From Kitasatospora sp. MAA19 (lineage in GTDB: Bacteria; Actinomycetota; Actinomycetes; Streptomycetales; Streptomycetaceae), in contig NZ_JARXYZ010000028.1 of NCBI RefSeq assembly GCF_029894125.1, positions 43,898 through 107,897 of the forward strand: DNA of 64,000 nt, written 5' to 3'. Shown here in pieces: positions 45,238 through 54,561 of this stretch. A program made the position numbers and the translations under genes. The notes under the pieces are model-generated. The model worked only from the letters and a program-made list of their open reading frames with translations, was not told the DNA's origin and searched no databases. Each line of letters begins with the position of its first letter. The stretch's first letter is position 1.

Positions 45238-45924
45238 TCAGGTGGCGCGCAGTCCGCCGTCGATGAAGAGATCCTCGGCATTGACGCCGGTGTTGCGTAG
45301 GAGGAAGTCGGCGGCGTCGGCGACCTCCGCCATCGTCACGAGACGACCGATTGGGGTACGCGGTACGTGGGGGTGGTCGGGCACGTCACGCCACCTCGGA
45401 CTGTCGCCCACCACGCCTGGGTGGATCGCGTTGACGCGATGGGGTGCGATCTCCACTGCGAGGGTCTTCACCAGTCCGGTGACACCCGAATTGATGGCGG
45501 TCACGATGGTGGAGCCGGGGTAGGGACGTTCTTTGGCCAGGCCGCCGAAGAGTACGACCGACGCGTCGCGGGTGAACCGGTCACGCAGGACTCGCACGGT
45601 CTCGGTGTACCCCACCAGCTTGGTGGTCACTGCTTCGACGGCCTTCGCGATGTCGAACTGCGCGAGGGTGTTGAAACCCGCCGGGACGCCGGCTAGCACC
45701 AGGTTGTCGACTTCCCGTACGTCGACGAGCGCTTCCGCGATGGTCTCCGGCCGCGACAGGTCAAGGGCCAAGCCCCGGACCGTGTCGGCAATTTCGGCGG
45801 CCGCGGCGTCAGCACGCTCCCTGGTTCGGCTGGTGATGACGACGGTGTCGCCGCGGTCGGCGAATCGCTGCGCCAGAACGCGCCCCAGGGCGCCGCTTCC
45901 TCCGACGATGATCGAGGTGGTCAC
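45238..45924 (-). CDS. Atypical SDR lacking the Tyr-Lys pair
   Basis: 228 residues from GTG 45924 (AAGGGA upstream). IIVGGSGALGRVLAQRFADR cofactor site, RVNAIHPGVVGD and IDGG are SDR-like. At the catalytic position the sequence is IVTAINSGVTGLV, so neither Tyr nor Lys of YxxxK is present; the serine position reads LFGGLA. Resembles the SDR at 15420 in this loss. A third copy of the same N-terminus survives as a fragment at 47213. Confidence 0.88.
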   Translation of the reverse strand: MTTSIIVGGSGALGRVLAQRFADRGDTVVITSRTRERADAAAAEIADTVRGLALDLSRPETIAEALVDVREVDNLVLAGVPAGFNTLAQFDIAKAVEAVTTKLVGYTETVRVLRDRFTRDASVVLFGGLAKERPYPGSTIVTAINSGVTGLVKTLAVEIAPHRVNAIHPGVVGDSPRWRDVPDHPHVPRTPIGRLVTMAEVADAADFLLRNTGVNAEDLFIDGGLRAT

Positions 45925-46154
45925 GAGGCAGTGGTCCCTTCCAGCGGACATGCGGCCGATGACGGATCTTATGCGGTTAGTTATGGGCGGTGCGGGCGCG
46001 GCCGGACTGGTCCACTCGGATGGCCCAGGAGCTGTCCCGATCGGTCGCCCGAGATGGTCCGCTCGGACGGGCGGGCGGCAGGAGAGCCGACGGCGCGACC
46101 CATTCAGCTCGACAGCGACCGGCCGTTGAGGAGCACTTCGGCCACACGCCTCGG

Positions 46155-47087
46155 TCAGAGGTTGGCGTCGCGTACCGCTGCGTGGATCCGGGCTGCCAGG
46201 TCGATGAGTTCGTCGGCGTCGCCGACGTTCCACTGGAGGTCGAGCAGGACCTCCTCGGCCCCCACGGCGGAGTACGCGGCCACGTCTGCCACGATCTGCT
46301 CGATCGTTCCCGTGAACGGCTGGCGCTCCGCGTCCCCGACCGGTGTGTCGGTGAGATGCGTGTTGGCCCTGACGCACATGGTCAGTGCGTCCGAGTCGCG
46401 GCCGTGCGAGGCGGCCAGTTCCTTCAGTCTCCGCAACTGCGGCGCCAGGTCAGCAGGTGGGACGCCCGTCGGCATCCAGCCGTCGGCGCGTCGGGCCAGT
46501 CGGTCGAGTGCCTTCCTGCTGGACGCCGCCAGGTAGACGGGGATGGGGCGGGCGGGCTTCGGCCCGACCTCCGCCTCGTCGATCACCGTGTGAGCGCCGT
46601 GGTACGACACCGGGTCTGGACCCCACACCGCGGCGCAGACATCGAGGAGTTCGTCCAGCACCGTGCCGCGCTCCTCGAACGGGGCGATGGACGCCGCCGC
46701 GTACTCGTCCAGCGACCAGCCCGTCCCGAATCCGGCCACCACCCGGCCACCGCTCGCCGCATCCAAAGTCGCCAGGGCGCGGGCGAGTTGGAGCGGCACG
46801 TGCAATGGCGCGATCAGGACGCTGCTTCCCAGTCGTGCCCGTTCGGTCGCCGCGGCGGCGAGCGAGAGGACTACCAGTGGATGGGCCACCGAGCGGTAGG
46901 CGTCCGGCCACGCGCGTCCGGGGATGCCGTACAGCCCCTGGCGCGGATGCTCTGGGACGAGTAGTCGTTCGAATACCCAGAGGCTCTCGTAACCGATCTG
47001 CTCGGCTGCCCGCGCCACCCGCGCGGGGTCACGCGCCAGGTCGTACTGCTTGGTCTGTGGCAACCCGAGACCCAGCCGTATCGTCAT
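46155..47087 (-). CDS. LLM-class F420-dependent oxidoreductase
   Basis: 310 residues, luciferase-like (beta/alpha)8 barrel. Begins MTIRLGLGLPQTKQYDLARD; conserved YESLWVFERLLVPEHPR, VLIAPLHVPLQLARALATLD and GRVVAGFGTGW are typical of probable F420-dependent TIGR03619-type enzymes. Reduces or oxidises small organics with F420 or FMN. Start at 47087 preferred over the upstream frame (Arg-rich); GAGAGGA precedes it. 230 bp upstream of the SDR on the same strand and divergent from the SDR fragment. Confidence 0.88.
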   Translation of the reverse strand: MTIRLGLGLPQTKQYDLARDPARVARAAEQIGYESLWVFERLLVPEHPRQGLYGIPGRAWPDAYRSVAHPLVVLSLAAAATERARLGSSVLIAPLHVPLQLARALATLDAASGGRVVAGFGTGWSLDEYAAASIAPFEERGTVLDELLDVCAAVWGPDPVSYHGAHTVIDEAEVGPKPARPIPVYLAASSRKALDRLARRADGWMPTGVPPADLAPQLRRLKELAASHGRDSDALTMCVRANTHLTDTPVGDAERQPFTGTIEQIVADVAAYSAVGAEEVLLDLQWNVGDADELIDLAARIHAAVRDANL

Positions 47088-47212
47088 GGTCCGATCCTCT
47101 CCCGTCCTCCGGCGGGACGCATCCTGGACGGATCGCATCGAGTCACCGCCACGTCGTCGTGGTTCCATGGAATCAGTCCTCGGCCGCCCGTCGATCCGAA
47201 GGGACCGCTGAC

Positions 47213-47290
47213 GTGACCACTTCGATCGTGGTAGGGGGAAGCGGCTGGCTGGGGCGTGCCGTGGCCCAACGACGCGCCGACCTGGGGTTT
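47213..47290 (+). pseudogene. SDR N-terminal remnant
   Basis: GTG after GAAGGGACCGCTGAC; TTSIVVGGSGWLGRAVAQRR, then loss of homology. Near-identical start and ribosome site to the SDR at 45924, so it is a truncated paralogue on the opposite strand. Confidence 0.75.
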
Positions 47291-47299
47291 GGCGGGCGG

Positions 47300-47395
47300 T
47301 CAGCCTGTTCGGTGGTATTCGTTGATGAGCCCGGCGACGGCTTGCCGGCGCGCGACCCGGGCAGCGGGTAAGGGGATGACGTTCGGATCGGGTGT
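47300..47395 (-). pseudogene. Transposase/integrase C-terminal remnant
   Basis: DPNVIPLPAARVARRQAVAG, LINEYHRTG and stop at 47302-47300. This ARRQAVAGLINEYHRAA-type ending is typical of an actinomycete IS integrase-core protein. Only about 30 codons. Confidence 0.6.
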
Positions 47396-47590
47396 CGCCG
47401 ATCAGTAGTGCAGCGTTTCGCTATATGTGCAATAGCCCGTGGGTTCGCTCTGCTCATCACGGCCCACCCCCACCCCACCCCGCGAGATACGGTCCGGTTG
47501 GGCTACAGGTCATCTCTTCACTGATACCACGCGACGATCCGCAACTGACAATCTCCCGCAGACCGTCAGGAGCTCGACGCACCTGGGCCG

Positions 47591-48472
47591 CTATCGGGCT
47601 GTGGTGATGGCCGCGGCCACGTCGTCGTTCGCGTGGCCCAGGACGATTGCTTTGTCCCAGCGCTTCGACAGTGCCTCGGTGAGCGGTAGATCGATCCCGT
47701 GTCCGTGGGCGGCATCGAGCGCGAGGGCGGCGTCCTTGCCCGCGTGGTGCAGCGGGAAGCCGGGGGTGAAGTCGCGCTGGACCATGGCGTGGCCCTTGGC
47801 TATCGCGTAGGCGGAACCCAGCGGGCTCTCGGCGAGTGTGTCGAGGAGGAGGTCGGGGTCCAGGCCCAGGGACTCGGCGAGACCGATCGTTTCGGCCATT
47901 CCTTCCGTCAGAACGGCCAGCCAGTTGTTGAGTACGAGCTTGAACCGGTTGCCGTCGCCGAGACGGTTCAGCCACAGGGCCCGGTGGCCGAGGGCGTCGA
48001 ACAGTGGTCGCACACGCGGTCGCAGTGCCGGGCTCCCGGAGGCGAGGATGAGCAGTTCCCCTCGCTCGGCGGGTTCCGAACTGCCGGAGACGGGAGCGTC
48101 CACGAAGCCGACGCGCTGGACGGCGAGCTTGGCCAGGCGTTGGGTTGCTGCGACGCCGACCGTGCTCATCTGGATCCACACCGCGTCCGGGGGCAGCGCG
48201 GTCAGGGCGCCTTCGGGGCCTGTCATCGCGGCTTCCACCGCGGCGCCGTCGGTGAGCATGGTGATCAGGAACTCGACGTCCGAAGCCGCCTCGGCCGGAG
48301 AGGACGCGACGTACGCGCCCTGGGCGGCGAGTGCTTCGGCCTTCTCCTTGGTCCGGTTCCACACCGTCACGTCGAAGCCGGCGCGCAGAAGGTTCCGCGC
48401 GATGGGGGCTCCCATGACGCCGATGCCGAGGACGGCGACTTTTGTCCCGTCGGTCTTGGCTTGCTCGGTCAT
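47591..48472 (-). CDS. NAD(P)-dependent 3-hydroxyisobutyrate dehydrogenase-like
   Basis: 293 residues. GIGVMGAPIARNLLRAGFDV Rossmann start, substrate loop FVDAPVSGSSEPAERGEL (usual DAPVSGG), and catalytic Lys in GNRFKLVLNNW. Members oxidise beta-hydroxyacids or reduce imines. ATG 48472 overlaps the aldo-keto reductase stop by one base (TGATG), so it is the second gene of a two-gene operon. Confidence 0.92.
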   Translation of the reverse strand: MTEQAKTDGTKVAVLGIGVMGAPIARNLLRAGFDVTVWNRTKEKAEALAAQGAYVASSPAEAASDVEFLITMLTDGAAVEAAMTGPEGALTALPPDAVWIQMSTVGVAATQRLAKLAVQRVGFVDAPVSGSSEPAERGELLILASGSPALRPRVRPLFDALGHRALWLNRLGDGNRFKLVLNNWLAVLTEGMAETIGLAESLGLDPDLLLDTLAESPLGSAYAIAKGHAMVQRDFTPGFPLHHAGKDAALALDAAHGHGIDLPLTEALSKRWDKAIVLGHANDDVAAAITTAR

Positions 48473-49446
48473 CACACACTCTCCGGGGACGGGCCGGCGA
48501 CCGGGGTGGCCGCGGCCGTGATGGAGTCGATGGCCTTCAGGTCGGCCTCGTCTAGCGTGATGTCCGCCGCCGCGAGACTGTCGTCGACGTGGTGGGCGCG
48601 CCGGGTGCCGACGATGGCCACGTGCACTCCGGGACGGGCCAGGGTCCATGCGATGGCAAGCTGGCTGACCGTCATGTCGCGCAAGGCGGCGAACTCCTGG
48701 AGCGCACGGACGACGGAGAGGTTGCGACGGTAGTCCTCGCCGCGGAAGACGCTGCTCTTGGCGCGCCAGTCGTCGGCGGGGAAGGCGGTGTCTTTGCTGA
48801 GGGTGCCGGTGAGCAGGCCGTGCGCGAGCGGGCCGTAGACCAGTACACCGATGTCGTGCTGCCGGGTGTAGGGCAGGACCGCGTCCTCGATCTCGCGGCG
48901 GAAGAGGTGGTACGGCGGTTGCAGTGTCTCCACCGGCAGGGTCCGGGAGAACTCGGCGATCTGCTCGACGTTGTAGTTGGACACACCGACGTGGCGGATC
49001 TTGCCGGCCTCGATCAGTTGTTTCAGTGCGCCTGCGGTCTCGGCGAACGGCACCTTCGGGTCGGGCCAGTGGACCTGGTAGAGGTCGATGTGGTCGACGC
49101 CGAGCGCGGTCAGGCTGGCGTCCACGCCCTCGCGCAGCGCCTGGGGGCTGGCGTCGCGGGCGATGCCGGTGTCGGTCTCGCGCAGGCCGCCCTTGGTGGC
49201 GATCACCAGCTCGTCGCGCCGGCTGCGCAGTTCGCCGCGCAGGGACTCGCCCAGGAGCCGCTCCGACGCGCCGAAACCGTAGGCCTGGGCGGTGTCGAAG
49301 AAGTTGACCCCGAGGTCGAGCGCCCGGCGGATGGCGGCCCTGGCCTCGTCCTCGGCGAAGCCGCCCCAGTCGCCGCCCAACTGCCAGGTGCCGAAGGCGA
49401 TGCGCGAGACCTCAAGTCCGGTCATTCCCAGTGTGGTGGTACGCAT
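48472..49446 (-). CDS. Aldo/keto reductase
   Basis: 324 residues, (beta/alpha)8 barrel. Catalytic tetrad visible: Asp/Tyr in FFDTAQAYGFGASERLLG, Lys in VIATKGGL, His in LYQVHWPDP. C-terminal NADPH-binding VAIVGTRRAHHVDDSL. Belongs to the perakine-reductase/AKR11-13-type bacterial group. Upstream of and overlapping the dehydrogenase gene, so the pair may act on the same carbonyl intermediate. Confidence 0.93.
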   Translation of the reverse strand: MRTTTLGMTGLEVSRIAFGTWQLGGDWGGFAEDEARAAIRRALDLGVNFFDTAQAYGFGASERLLGESLRGELRSRRDELVIATKGGLRETDTGIARDASPQALREGVDASLTALGVDHIDLYQVHWPDPKVPFAETAGALKQLIEAGKIRHVGVSNYNVEQIAEFSRTLPVETLQPPYHLFRREIEDAVLPYTRQHDIGVLVYGPLAHGLLTGTLSKDTAFPADDWRAKSSVFRGEDYRRNLSVVRALQEFAALRDMTVSQLAIAWTLARPGVHVAIVGTRRAHHVDDSLAAADITLDEADLKAIDSITAAATPVAGPSPESV

Positions 49447-49546
49447 GGTCAGCCTCCGTACGAAAGTGTTCGTTCCCTGTGTTTCCGGGTGGGTGAGGAG
49501 ATCCGTGCCGCTCCTCCCTCGTCAGGAGAGTGCTGGATGAACCTGG

Positions 49547-49890
49547 TCACTTGGCCCCTGTTCCGATCGTGTGTCCGATGCCGAAGACGGCCGCGGCGGC
49601 ACCCCGGCCCACGAGGAGCTGTCGGGCGCCCGAGCGTAGCGGCGCGCGGCCGTTGAGCATGCCGATGACGGAGTCGACGGTGAACAGCGCGCCGGCGGCC
49701 AGGGCGACAACGGCGGCCAGTTCGGCTGTACCGGAGGCGAACAGGTAGGGCAGGACGACCATGACGGCCCCGGTGGCGAAGGAGGCGAAGGAGGCGAGGC
49801 TGGAGAGGGCCGCCGACCACGGCGAGCCGAGTTGTCCGGGTCCAGCCCGAGTTCCTCGCGGGCCATCGTGTCCAGGGCGGCGTCGTGGTT
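49547..49890 (-). pseudogene. VIT1/CCC1-type Fe/Mn transporter C-terminal remnant
   Basis: REELGLDPDN in one frame, then LGSPWSAALSSLASFASFAT, VVALAAGALFTVDSVIGML and LLVGRGAAAAVFGIGHTIG in the next: the last three membrane helices of a vacuolar-iron-transporter family protein, with a frameshift near 49835. N-terminal half replaced by an alcohol dehydrogenase start. Confidence 0.8.
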
Positions 49891-50028
49891 CTTCACATCC
49901 GACTGGTTCACCGACGCCGCCTTGATCGCGACCAGGGCCTCGTCGTCCCCGGTGTCGGGGGCGGGGATGTCGACGATCTCCAGGACGTCGCCGGATGATC
50001 TGAAGCGAGCGAAACGCAGCGCACGCAT
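49891..50028 (-). pseudogene. Zinc-type alcohol dehydrogenase N-terminal remnant
   Basis: ATG at 50028: MRALRFARFRSSGDVLEIVD, PAPDTGDDEALVAIKAASVN, QSDVKN, then joined in frame to VIT sequence. GroES-like start of a quinone-oxidoreductase-type MDR protein. Confidence 0.75.
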
Positions 50029-50324
50029 GACGCGATCCCTTCCGGAAAGTTCTGACGTCCGCACGGACCGGTCGTGGCTTCCTGCGCGGCGCCCACTGAT
50101 CCAACGGCTCAGACTCCGTTGAGGGGGAGAGCAGGAACCCGCGTCGGACAGTCGGTCCGGGAGCCCTGAGTTCATCGAAGACGCTAGCGGGAAGGTGCAG
50201 GGAACGCGACCCGACACTTTCGGCCACCGGAGCGACTCAATGGGTGAGCATGGCCGAGCGAACGGGTGCACCCCTGAGGAGCAGCGCCGTGCCCGGTGCC
50301 CACTATCAACAAGCGGAGGTTCCC
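50029..50324. other. Intergenic, 296 bp
   Basis: Nothing recognised. GCGGAGG at its right end serves the short Cys-peptide frame. Confidence 0.4.
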
Positions 50325-50378
50325 GTGTCCGAGTCCGTGCAGGAGCCGGTGGCGCGGTTCTGCGGAAGCTGCAACTGA
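50325..50378 (+). pseudogene. Truncated Cys-rich mini-protein (paralogue of 54089)
   Basis: GTG after GGAGG: SESVQEPVARFCGSCN, stop. The end matches the PIATFCGNCN start of the 72-residue protein at 54089-54307; the following CGCPQLF part is lost after the second Cys. Confidence 0.55.
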
Positions 50379-50463
50379 AGTTCCCCCGCCGAACTGGACA
50401 GCCTGATACTGGGACGGATGGCCCCGGAGGAAGCAGCTCAGGTAGTGAGTGGCAAGAGCAACA

Positions 50464-50750
50464 TGAGCAAGCGGTACACGGCGGAGTTCAAGCGGGACGC
50501 GATCGCACTCGTCCGATCCTCGCCGCATCGGAACGTGACCGAGATCGCCCGGGAACCGGGGGTCAGCCCGGAGGGCCTGCGCGGCTGGGTCAAGCAGGCG
50601 AAGACCGACCGGGGCGAGGGGCCGACGGGTGCCTTGACCAGTGATGAGCGCGAGGAGTTGCGCCGCGTCCGCCGCGAGCTTGCCGAGGTCAAGAAGGCGA
50701 ACGAGATCTGAGCGCACCGCGGCCTTCTTCGCGAAGGAGATCGTGAAGTA
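50464..50750 (+). pseudogene. IS3-family OrfA remnant
   Basis: MSKRYTAEFKRDAIALVRSS, VTEIAREPGVSPEGLRGWVK (HTH_Tnp_1), coiled coil ELRRVRRELAEVKKANEI, then a premature TGA; the next frame continues TAAFFAKEIVK, showing a one-base loss. OrfB is not present. Confidence 0.85.
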
Positions 50751-50878
50751 GGCACTATGTGTCTCTTCATCGATGCGGAGAAGGCCACCCGCGGCGTTCC
50801 CCGAGCAGTCGCCGTGCGAGGGTCCGGTTCTCGTCCCATGCTGGAAGACAGGGGGCGGCGATAGAGGGAGTGGTGGGG

Positions 50879-51088
50879 ATGCGAACCGTTGTGGACCTCA
50901 CGCACTGCCAGGGCTACGCACAGTGCGTGTTCCTCGCACCGAAGGTGTTCCAGCTGCACGGCGAGGAGGGACTGCTGTACGCCCCGGCCGTCCCGGACGA
51001 CCAGGCCGAGCGCGTGCGCCAGGCCGCGGCGGCGTGCCCGGTCCAGGCCATCCTCCTCGGTGAGGAGGTGAGCGTCGATGGCCGGTGA
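50879..51088 (+). CDS. Ferredoxin, [3Fe-4S] type
   Basis: 69 residues. Cluster ligands C10, C16 and C53 in a CxxYxxC...CP pattern: the residue that would be the fourth Cys is Tyr13, so a 3Fe-4S cluster is expected, as in actinobacterial P450 ferredoxins. AGGGAG eight bases before the ATG. Overlaps the reductase start by 11 bp. Carries electrons from the next gene product to the P450. Confidence 0.93.
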   Translation: MRTVVDLTHCQGYAQCVFLAPKVFQLHGEEGLLYAPAVPDDQAERVRQAAAACPVQAILLGEEVSVDGR

Positions 51089-52451
51089 CCTTCGGGACGG
51101 CCGCATCGTCATCATCGGCGCGTCGCTGGCCGGGTTGAGGGCTGCGGAGGCGCTGCGCGAGGAGGGCTTCACCGGCTCACTGACCGTGGTCGGCGACGAG
51201 CCCCATCCGCCCTACGACCGGCCTCCGCTGTCCAAGCAGGTGCTGCTCGGCCTGGTGGCGGCGGACTCCACCGGGCTGCCGATGCGCCGGGATCCGGACG
51301 CCGAGTGGCGGCTGGGCGTACGCGCCACCGGCCTGGACCCCCTCGGGAAGCGGGTGCTGCTGGCCGACGGCGAGTCGGTGCCGTACGACCGGGTGCTGAT
51401 TACCACCGGGACCCGGGCGCGCCCCTGGCCCAAGGCGGAGGAGGCCGCCCTGGACGGGGTGTTCACCCTGCGCACCCGTGAGGACGCCGGCGGCTTGGCC
51501 GAGCGGCTGGCCGCGGGGCCACGGCGCGTGCTGGTGATCGGCGGCGGCTTCACCGGATCGGAGATCGCCTCGGCCTGCCGGGAACGCGGACTGGACGTCA
51601 CCGTCGCCGAACGCGGTCCCGCACCCCTGGTGGGCGCGCTCGGCGGCACCCTGTCGAAACTCGCGGCCGTCATGCAGCGCAACCACGGCGTGGACCTGCG
51701 CACCGGAGTGACGGTCACCACCTTGCGCGGGGACGGCAGCGGCCGCTTCAGCGGCGCGGAGCTGTCCGACGGCAGCCGCGTCGAGGCGGACGTGTGCGTC
51801 GTGGCGTTGGGCGCGGTCCGCAACGTCGAGTGGCTGGCGGACTCCGGGCTGGCGGCGGGCCCGCGCGGAATCGCCTGCGACGCCGGGTGCCGCGCCTTCA
51901 ACATGTACGGAATCGTCACCGACGACATCTTCGTCGCCGGCGACGTCTCCCGCTTCCCCCACCCGCTGTTCGGTTACCAGATGCTCTCCCTCGAGCACTG
52001 GGGAAACGCGGTCGAGCAGGCCGAGGTCGCGGCCCACAACATGGTCAACCCGGGGCCCCTGCGGCGCCCGCACCTCGCCCTCCCGACGTTCTGGTCGACC
52101 CAGTTCGGGCTCAACATCAAGTCGGTGGGCGTGCCCACCTTCTCTGACCACGTGGTCATCGCCCAGGGTTCCTTGGAGGCGCGCCGTCTGGCGATGGTCT
52201 ACGGCTACCAGGGGCGGGTCACCGCCGCGGTCACCGTCGACATGGCCAAGTCGCTCGACTACTACCGGCACCTGATCGAGACCGCTGCTCCGTTCCCGCC
52301 CCCGCCCGGCGCGGCGGACCGCGCGATCGCGGCCGACATCCCGGTTCCGTCCGACGTGCCGGATCCGAAGGGGCTGTCCCACGGCCCCACCGTGGCGCTC
52401 ACCGGATACCTGCCCGACCGCCGACTGACCGTGGTGCAGCCCCGCGGCTGA
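51078..52451 (+). CDS. Ferredoxin-NAD(P)+ reductase
   Basis: 457 residues, FAD/NAD two-domain oxidoreductase. FAD motif VIIGASLAGLRAAEALREEG, NAD motif VIGGGFTGSEIASACRERG and FAD-binding TDDIFVAGDVSRFPHP. Supplies electrons to the ferredoxin encoded just upstream (overlapping) for the P450 31 bp downstream. Highly similar to the truncated reductase at 1-1029. Confidence 0.96.
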   Translation: MAGDLRDGRIVIIGASLAGLRAAEALREEGFTGSLTVVGDEPHPPYDRPPLSKQVLLGLVAADSTGLPMRRDPDAEWRLGVRATGLDPLGKRVLLADGESVPYDRVLITTGTRARPWPKAEEAALDGVFTLRTREDAGGLAERLAAGPRRVLVIGGGFTGSEIASACRERGLDVTVAERGPAPLVGALGGTLSKLAAVMQRNHGVDLRTGVTVTTLRGDGSGRFSGAELSDGSRVEADVCVVALGAVRNVEWLADSGLAAGPRGIACDAGCRAFNMYGIVTDDIFVAGDVSRFPHPLFGYQMLSLEHWGNAVEQAEVAAHNMVNPGPLRRPHLALPTFWSTQFGLNIKSVGVPTFSDHVVIAQGSLEARRLAMVYGYQGRVTAAVTVDMAKSLDYYRHLIETAAPFPPPPGAADRAIAADIPVPSDVPDPKGLSHGPTVALTGYLPDRRLTVVQPRG

Positions 52452-52482
52452 CCCACGTCCCGCCCGACGACGAGGAGCCACC

Positions 52483-53667
52483 ATGGACTCCGACACCTTG
52501 CTGGCACGGATCACCGACTACGTGAACCGCCCCAACCCCTACCCGCTGTACGCGGAACTCCGCGAGGCCGGTCCCGTGGTACGGCAGGCAGACGGCAGCT
52601 ACCTGGTCGGCACCTACCACGAGATCGCCGCCCTGCTCCACGATCCACGGATGAGTGTCGATCCCCGCATCCGCGGCGAGACAACACACAAGCCGCCGTT
52701 CCTGCGGCTCGACGACCCGGAGCACCACCGACTGCGCACCCTGGCCATGCGACCGTTCGGCCCCCCGCACAGCCCCGGCCGGGTCGATGCCATGCGCGGC
52801 GAGATCGACCAGCTCACCGAGGAACTGATGGAGCCATTCCAGGCGGGCCGCCAGATCGACATCGTCGACGACTTCGCCTACCCGCTGCCCGTCACGGTGA
52901 TCTGCCGCCTGCTCGGCGTGCCGCGCGAGGACGAACCGCTCTTCCGGGAATGGTCCGACGCGATCGTCGCGTCCGCCGACGTCAGGCCCGAGGAGGATTC
53001 CACCGAGCGGGACGAGGCGGGCGACCAGGCGCGGAGCGAGATGGGCCGGTACCTGGTGGACCTCGCCGAGAAGCGCCGTGGCAAGCCGAGCGACGACCTG
53101 CTCTCCGCCTTCGCCAACGAGCCGGATCCGGACCGGCGGCTCACCCAGGAGGAACTCGCGGAAACCGCCGTGCTGTTGCTCATCGCGGGACACGAGACCA
53201 CGGTGAATCTGATCACCAACGGGGTGCTCACCCTACTGCGTCAGCCCGAGCATCTGGACCAGCTGCGTCGCGAACCGGACCTGCTGCCGCGAGCGGTGGA
53301 GGAACTGCTGCGCTACGAACCCCCGGTCCACATGCGTGAGCGCATCCCCCTCGCCGACATCGACGTCGCCGGCACCACCATCCCCGAAGGCACCTCCGTC
53401 GTGCTCGCGCTGGCTTCGGGCAACCGCGACCCCAAGCGGTTCCACGAGCCCGACCGGTTCGACCCCACCCGCCCGGACAACCAGCACCTCGGCTTCGGCA
53501 GCGGTATCCACCTGTGCTACGGCGCACCACTCGCCCGCATCGAAGCCCAGGCCGCGCTCGGCGCGCTGATTCCCCACCTCGGCACAGCACGCCTGGTCCA
53601 GGACCCGCCCCCCTACCGGCAGAACGCCATGCTCCGCGGACCCCGTCACCTGCCCATCCAACTGTGA
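52483..53667 (+). CDS. Cytochrome P450 (bacterial class I)
   Basis: 394 residues. I-helix AGHETT at about residue 235, ExxR in EELLRYEP, heme loop FGSGIHLCYG with Cys345. Third gene of a self-sufficient redox operon (ferredoxin, reductase, P450). Paralogous to the P450 at 1048. GAGGAG ribosome site. Substrate unknown. Confidence 0.96.
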   Translation: MDSDTLLARITDYVNRPNPYPLYAELREAGPVVRQADGSYLVGTYHEIAALLHDPRMSVDPRIRGETTHKPPFLRLDDPEHHRLRTLAMRPFGPPHSPGRVDAMRGEIDQLTEELMEPFQAGRQIDIVDDFAYPLPVTVICRLLGVPREDEPLFREWSDAIVASADVRPEEDSTERDEAGDQARSEMGRYLVDLAEKRRGKPSDDLLSAFANEPDPDRRLTQEELAETAVLLLIAGHETTVNLITNGVLTLLRQPEHLDQLRREPDLLPRAVEELLRYEPPVHMRERIPLADIDVAGTTIPEGTSVVLALASGNRDPKRFHEPDRFDPTRPDNQHLGFGSGIHLCYGAPLARIEAQAALGALIPHLGTARLVQDPPPYRQNAMLRGPRHLPIQL

Positions 53668-53853
53668 GGCCGCCTGGCAGCACACGGCCAGCAGGGGGTC
53701 AGCGGCCACGTACCTGGGCGGGGTGCCGGGTACCGGCCCCGGGCTGCCGGTCTGGCCGATGAGGGCTTCGATGGCCTCGGACGGGCGGCGGCCGGCGCGG
53801 GTCTCGCGCTGCCGCAGCGTTGCGCCAAACCCGTCGAGGGGAGTGACCTGGTG

Positions 53854-54020
53854 TCAGCGTGTGGGCGGGGTTGCCGGCGGGATGCGGAACAGGACGTGAC
53901 GGGCCTTGCGCTGGACCTCTTCCAGCAGGCCCTGGGTGACCAGGTCGCGCAGCACGCTGCGGACCCGGCGACGCGACTGTGCGCCGATCGTCACGCGGAT
54001 GTCCTCGGCGGACCACGCGC
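53854..54020 (-). pseudogene. Winged-helix DNA-binding C-terminal remnant
   Basis: Minus frame ending TGA 53856-53854: WSAEDIRVTIGAQSRRRVRS, VLRDLVTQGLLEEVQRKARH, VLFRIP. Reads as a wHTH domain at the end of a lost protein. No start nearby. Confidence 0.45.
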
Positions 54021-54088
54021 TGGATCGACGAGCAGAAGGCCGGCCGGCCCGATTCGAGCAGGACCTCGGGCCGCGCCGACAGGCGGTG

Positions 54089-54307
54089 TCAGGCAGCCGT
54101 GGCGGCCAGCGTGTCCAATGTGCCGCTCTTGGCCTGGGCGACGAGGTCGCGGAACTGCTCCTCGCTCATCTGTACCTGCTGGCCGAAGTCGTCGGTGATC
54201 CGTACCCGCCGGTCCTCGGGCGCTGCCGGGTCCAGGAACAGCTGCGGACAGCCGCAGTTGCAGTTGCCGCAGAAGGTCGCGATCGGTTGCGTGCTGGTGC
54301 CGTGCAT
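54089..54307 (-). CDS. Small Cys-rich protein with CxxCxCxC motif
   Basis: 72 residues from ATG 54307 (GAGGTG six bases upstream; GTG 54316 possible). PIATFCGNCNCGCPQLFLDP then PEDRRVRITDDFGQQVQM and EQFRDLVAQAKSGTLDTLAA. The four clustered Cys suggest metal (Zn or Fe-S) binding or, less likely, a modified-peptide precursor whose Cys-rich core lies N-terminal. A truncated paralogue is at 50325. It lies on the same strand as, and downstream of, a CobW-type metallochaperone remnant. Confidence 0.65.
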   Translation of the reverse strand: MHGTSTQPIATFCGNCNCGCPQLFLDPAAPEDRRVRITDDFGQQVQMSEEQFRDLVAQAKSGTLDTLAATAA

Positions 54308-54561
54308 GTGCGCCACCTCGGGTTGCCGCTGTCGTGAGCGTGAACTGTCGCCTCTTCGATGCCCAGTGGTGAGGCTCTGTCAAACTCCTTGAAGGGCAAG
54401 GGAGTTATCAGGTCAGCAGTGGACAGGTCGGGCAGGCTGGGCGGCCCGGCGCTGCTCCGAGAATCTTGGTGGAACGCGGGAACTCGCATGGCGCTCGGTC
54501 CGACTGCCTGGGCGGGCTCGCAGTGGCGGCCCCAGGTGGTTCGGGTCACCGGGAGAGTCTC

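Noticed and set aside
45990..46964. Plus-strand 324-codon gene opposite the LLM oxidoreductase
   Set aside because: Antisense shadow; the minus strand has complete family motifs and a ribosome site.
47213..47371. Complete short SDR gene
   Set aside because: Homology ends after about 26 codons; the rest of the frame is antisense to a transposase tail.
54089..54307. Definite RiPP precursor
   Set aside because: Cys cluster is N-terminal and no maturase is nearby; metal binding is at least as likely.
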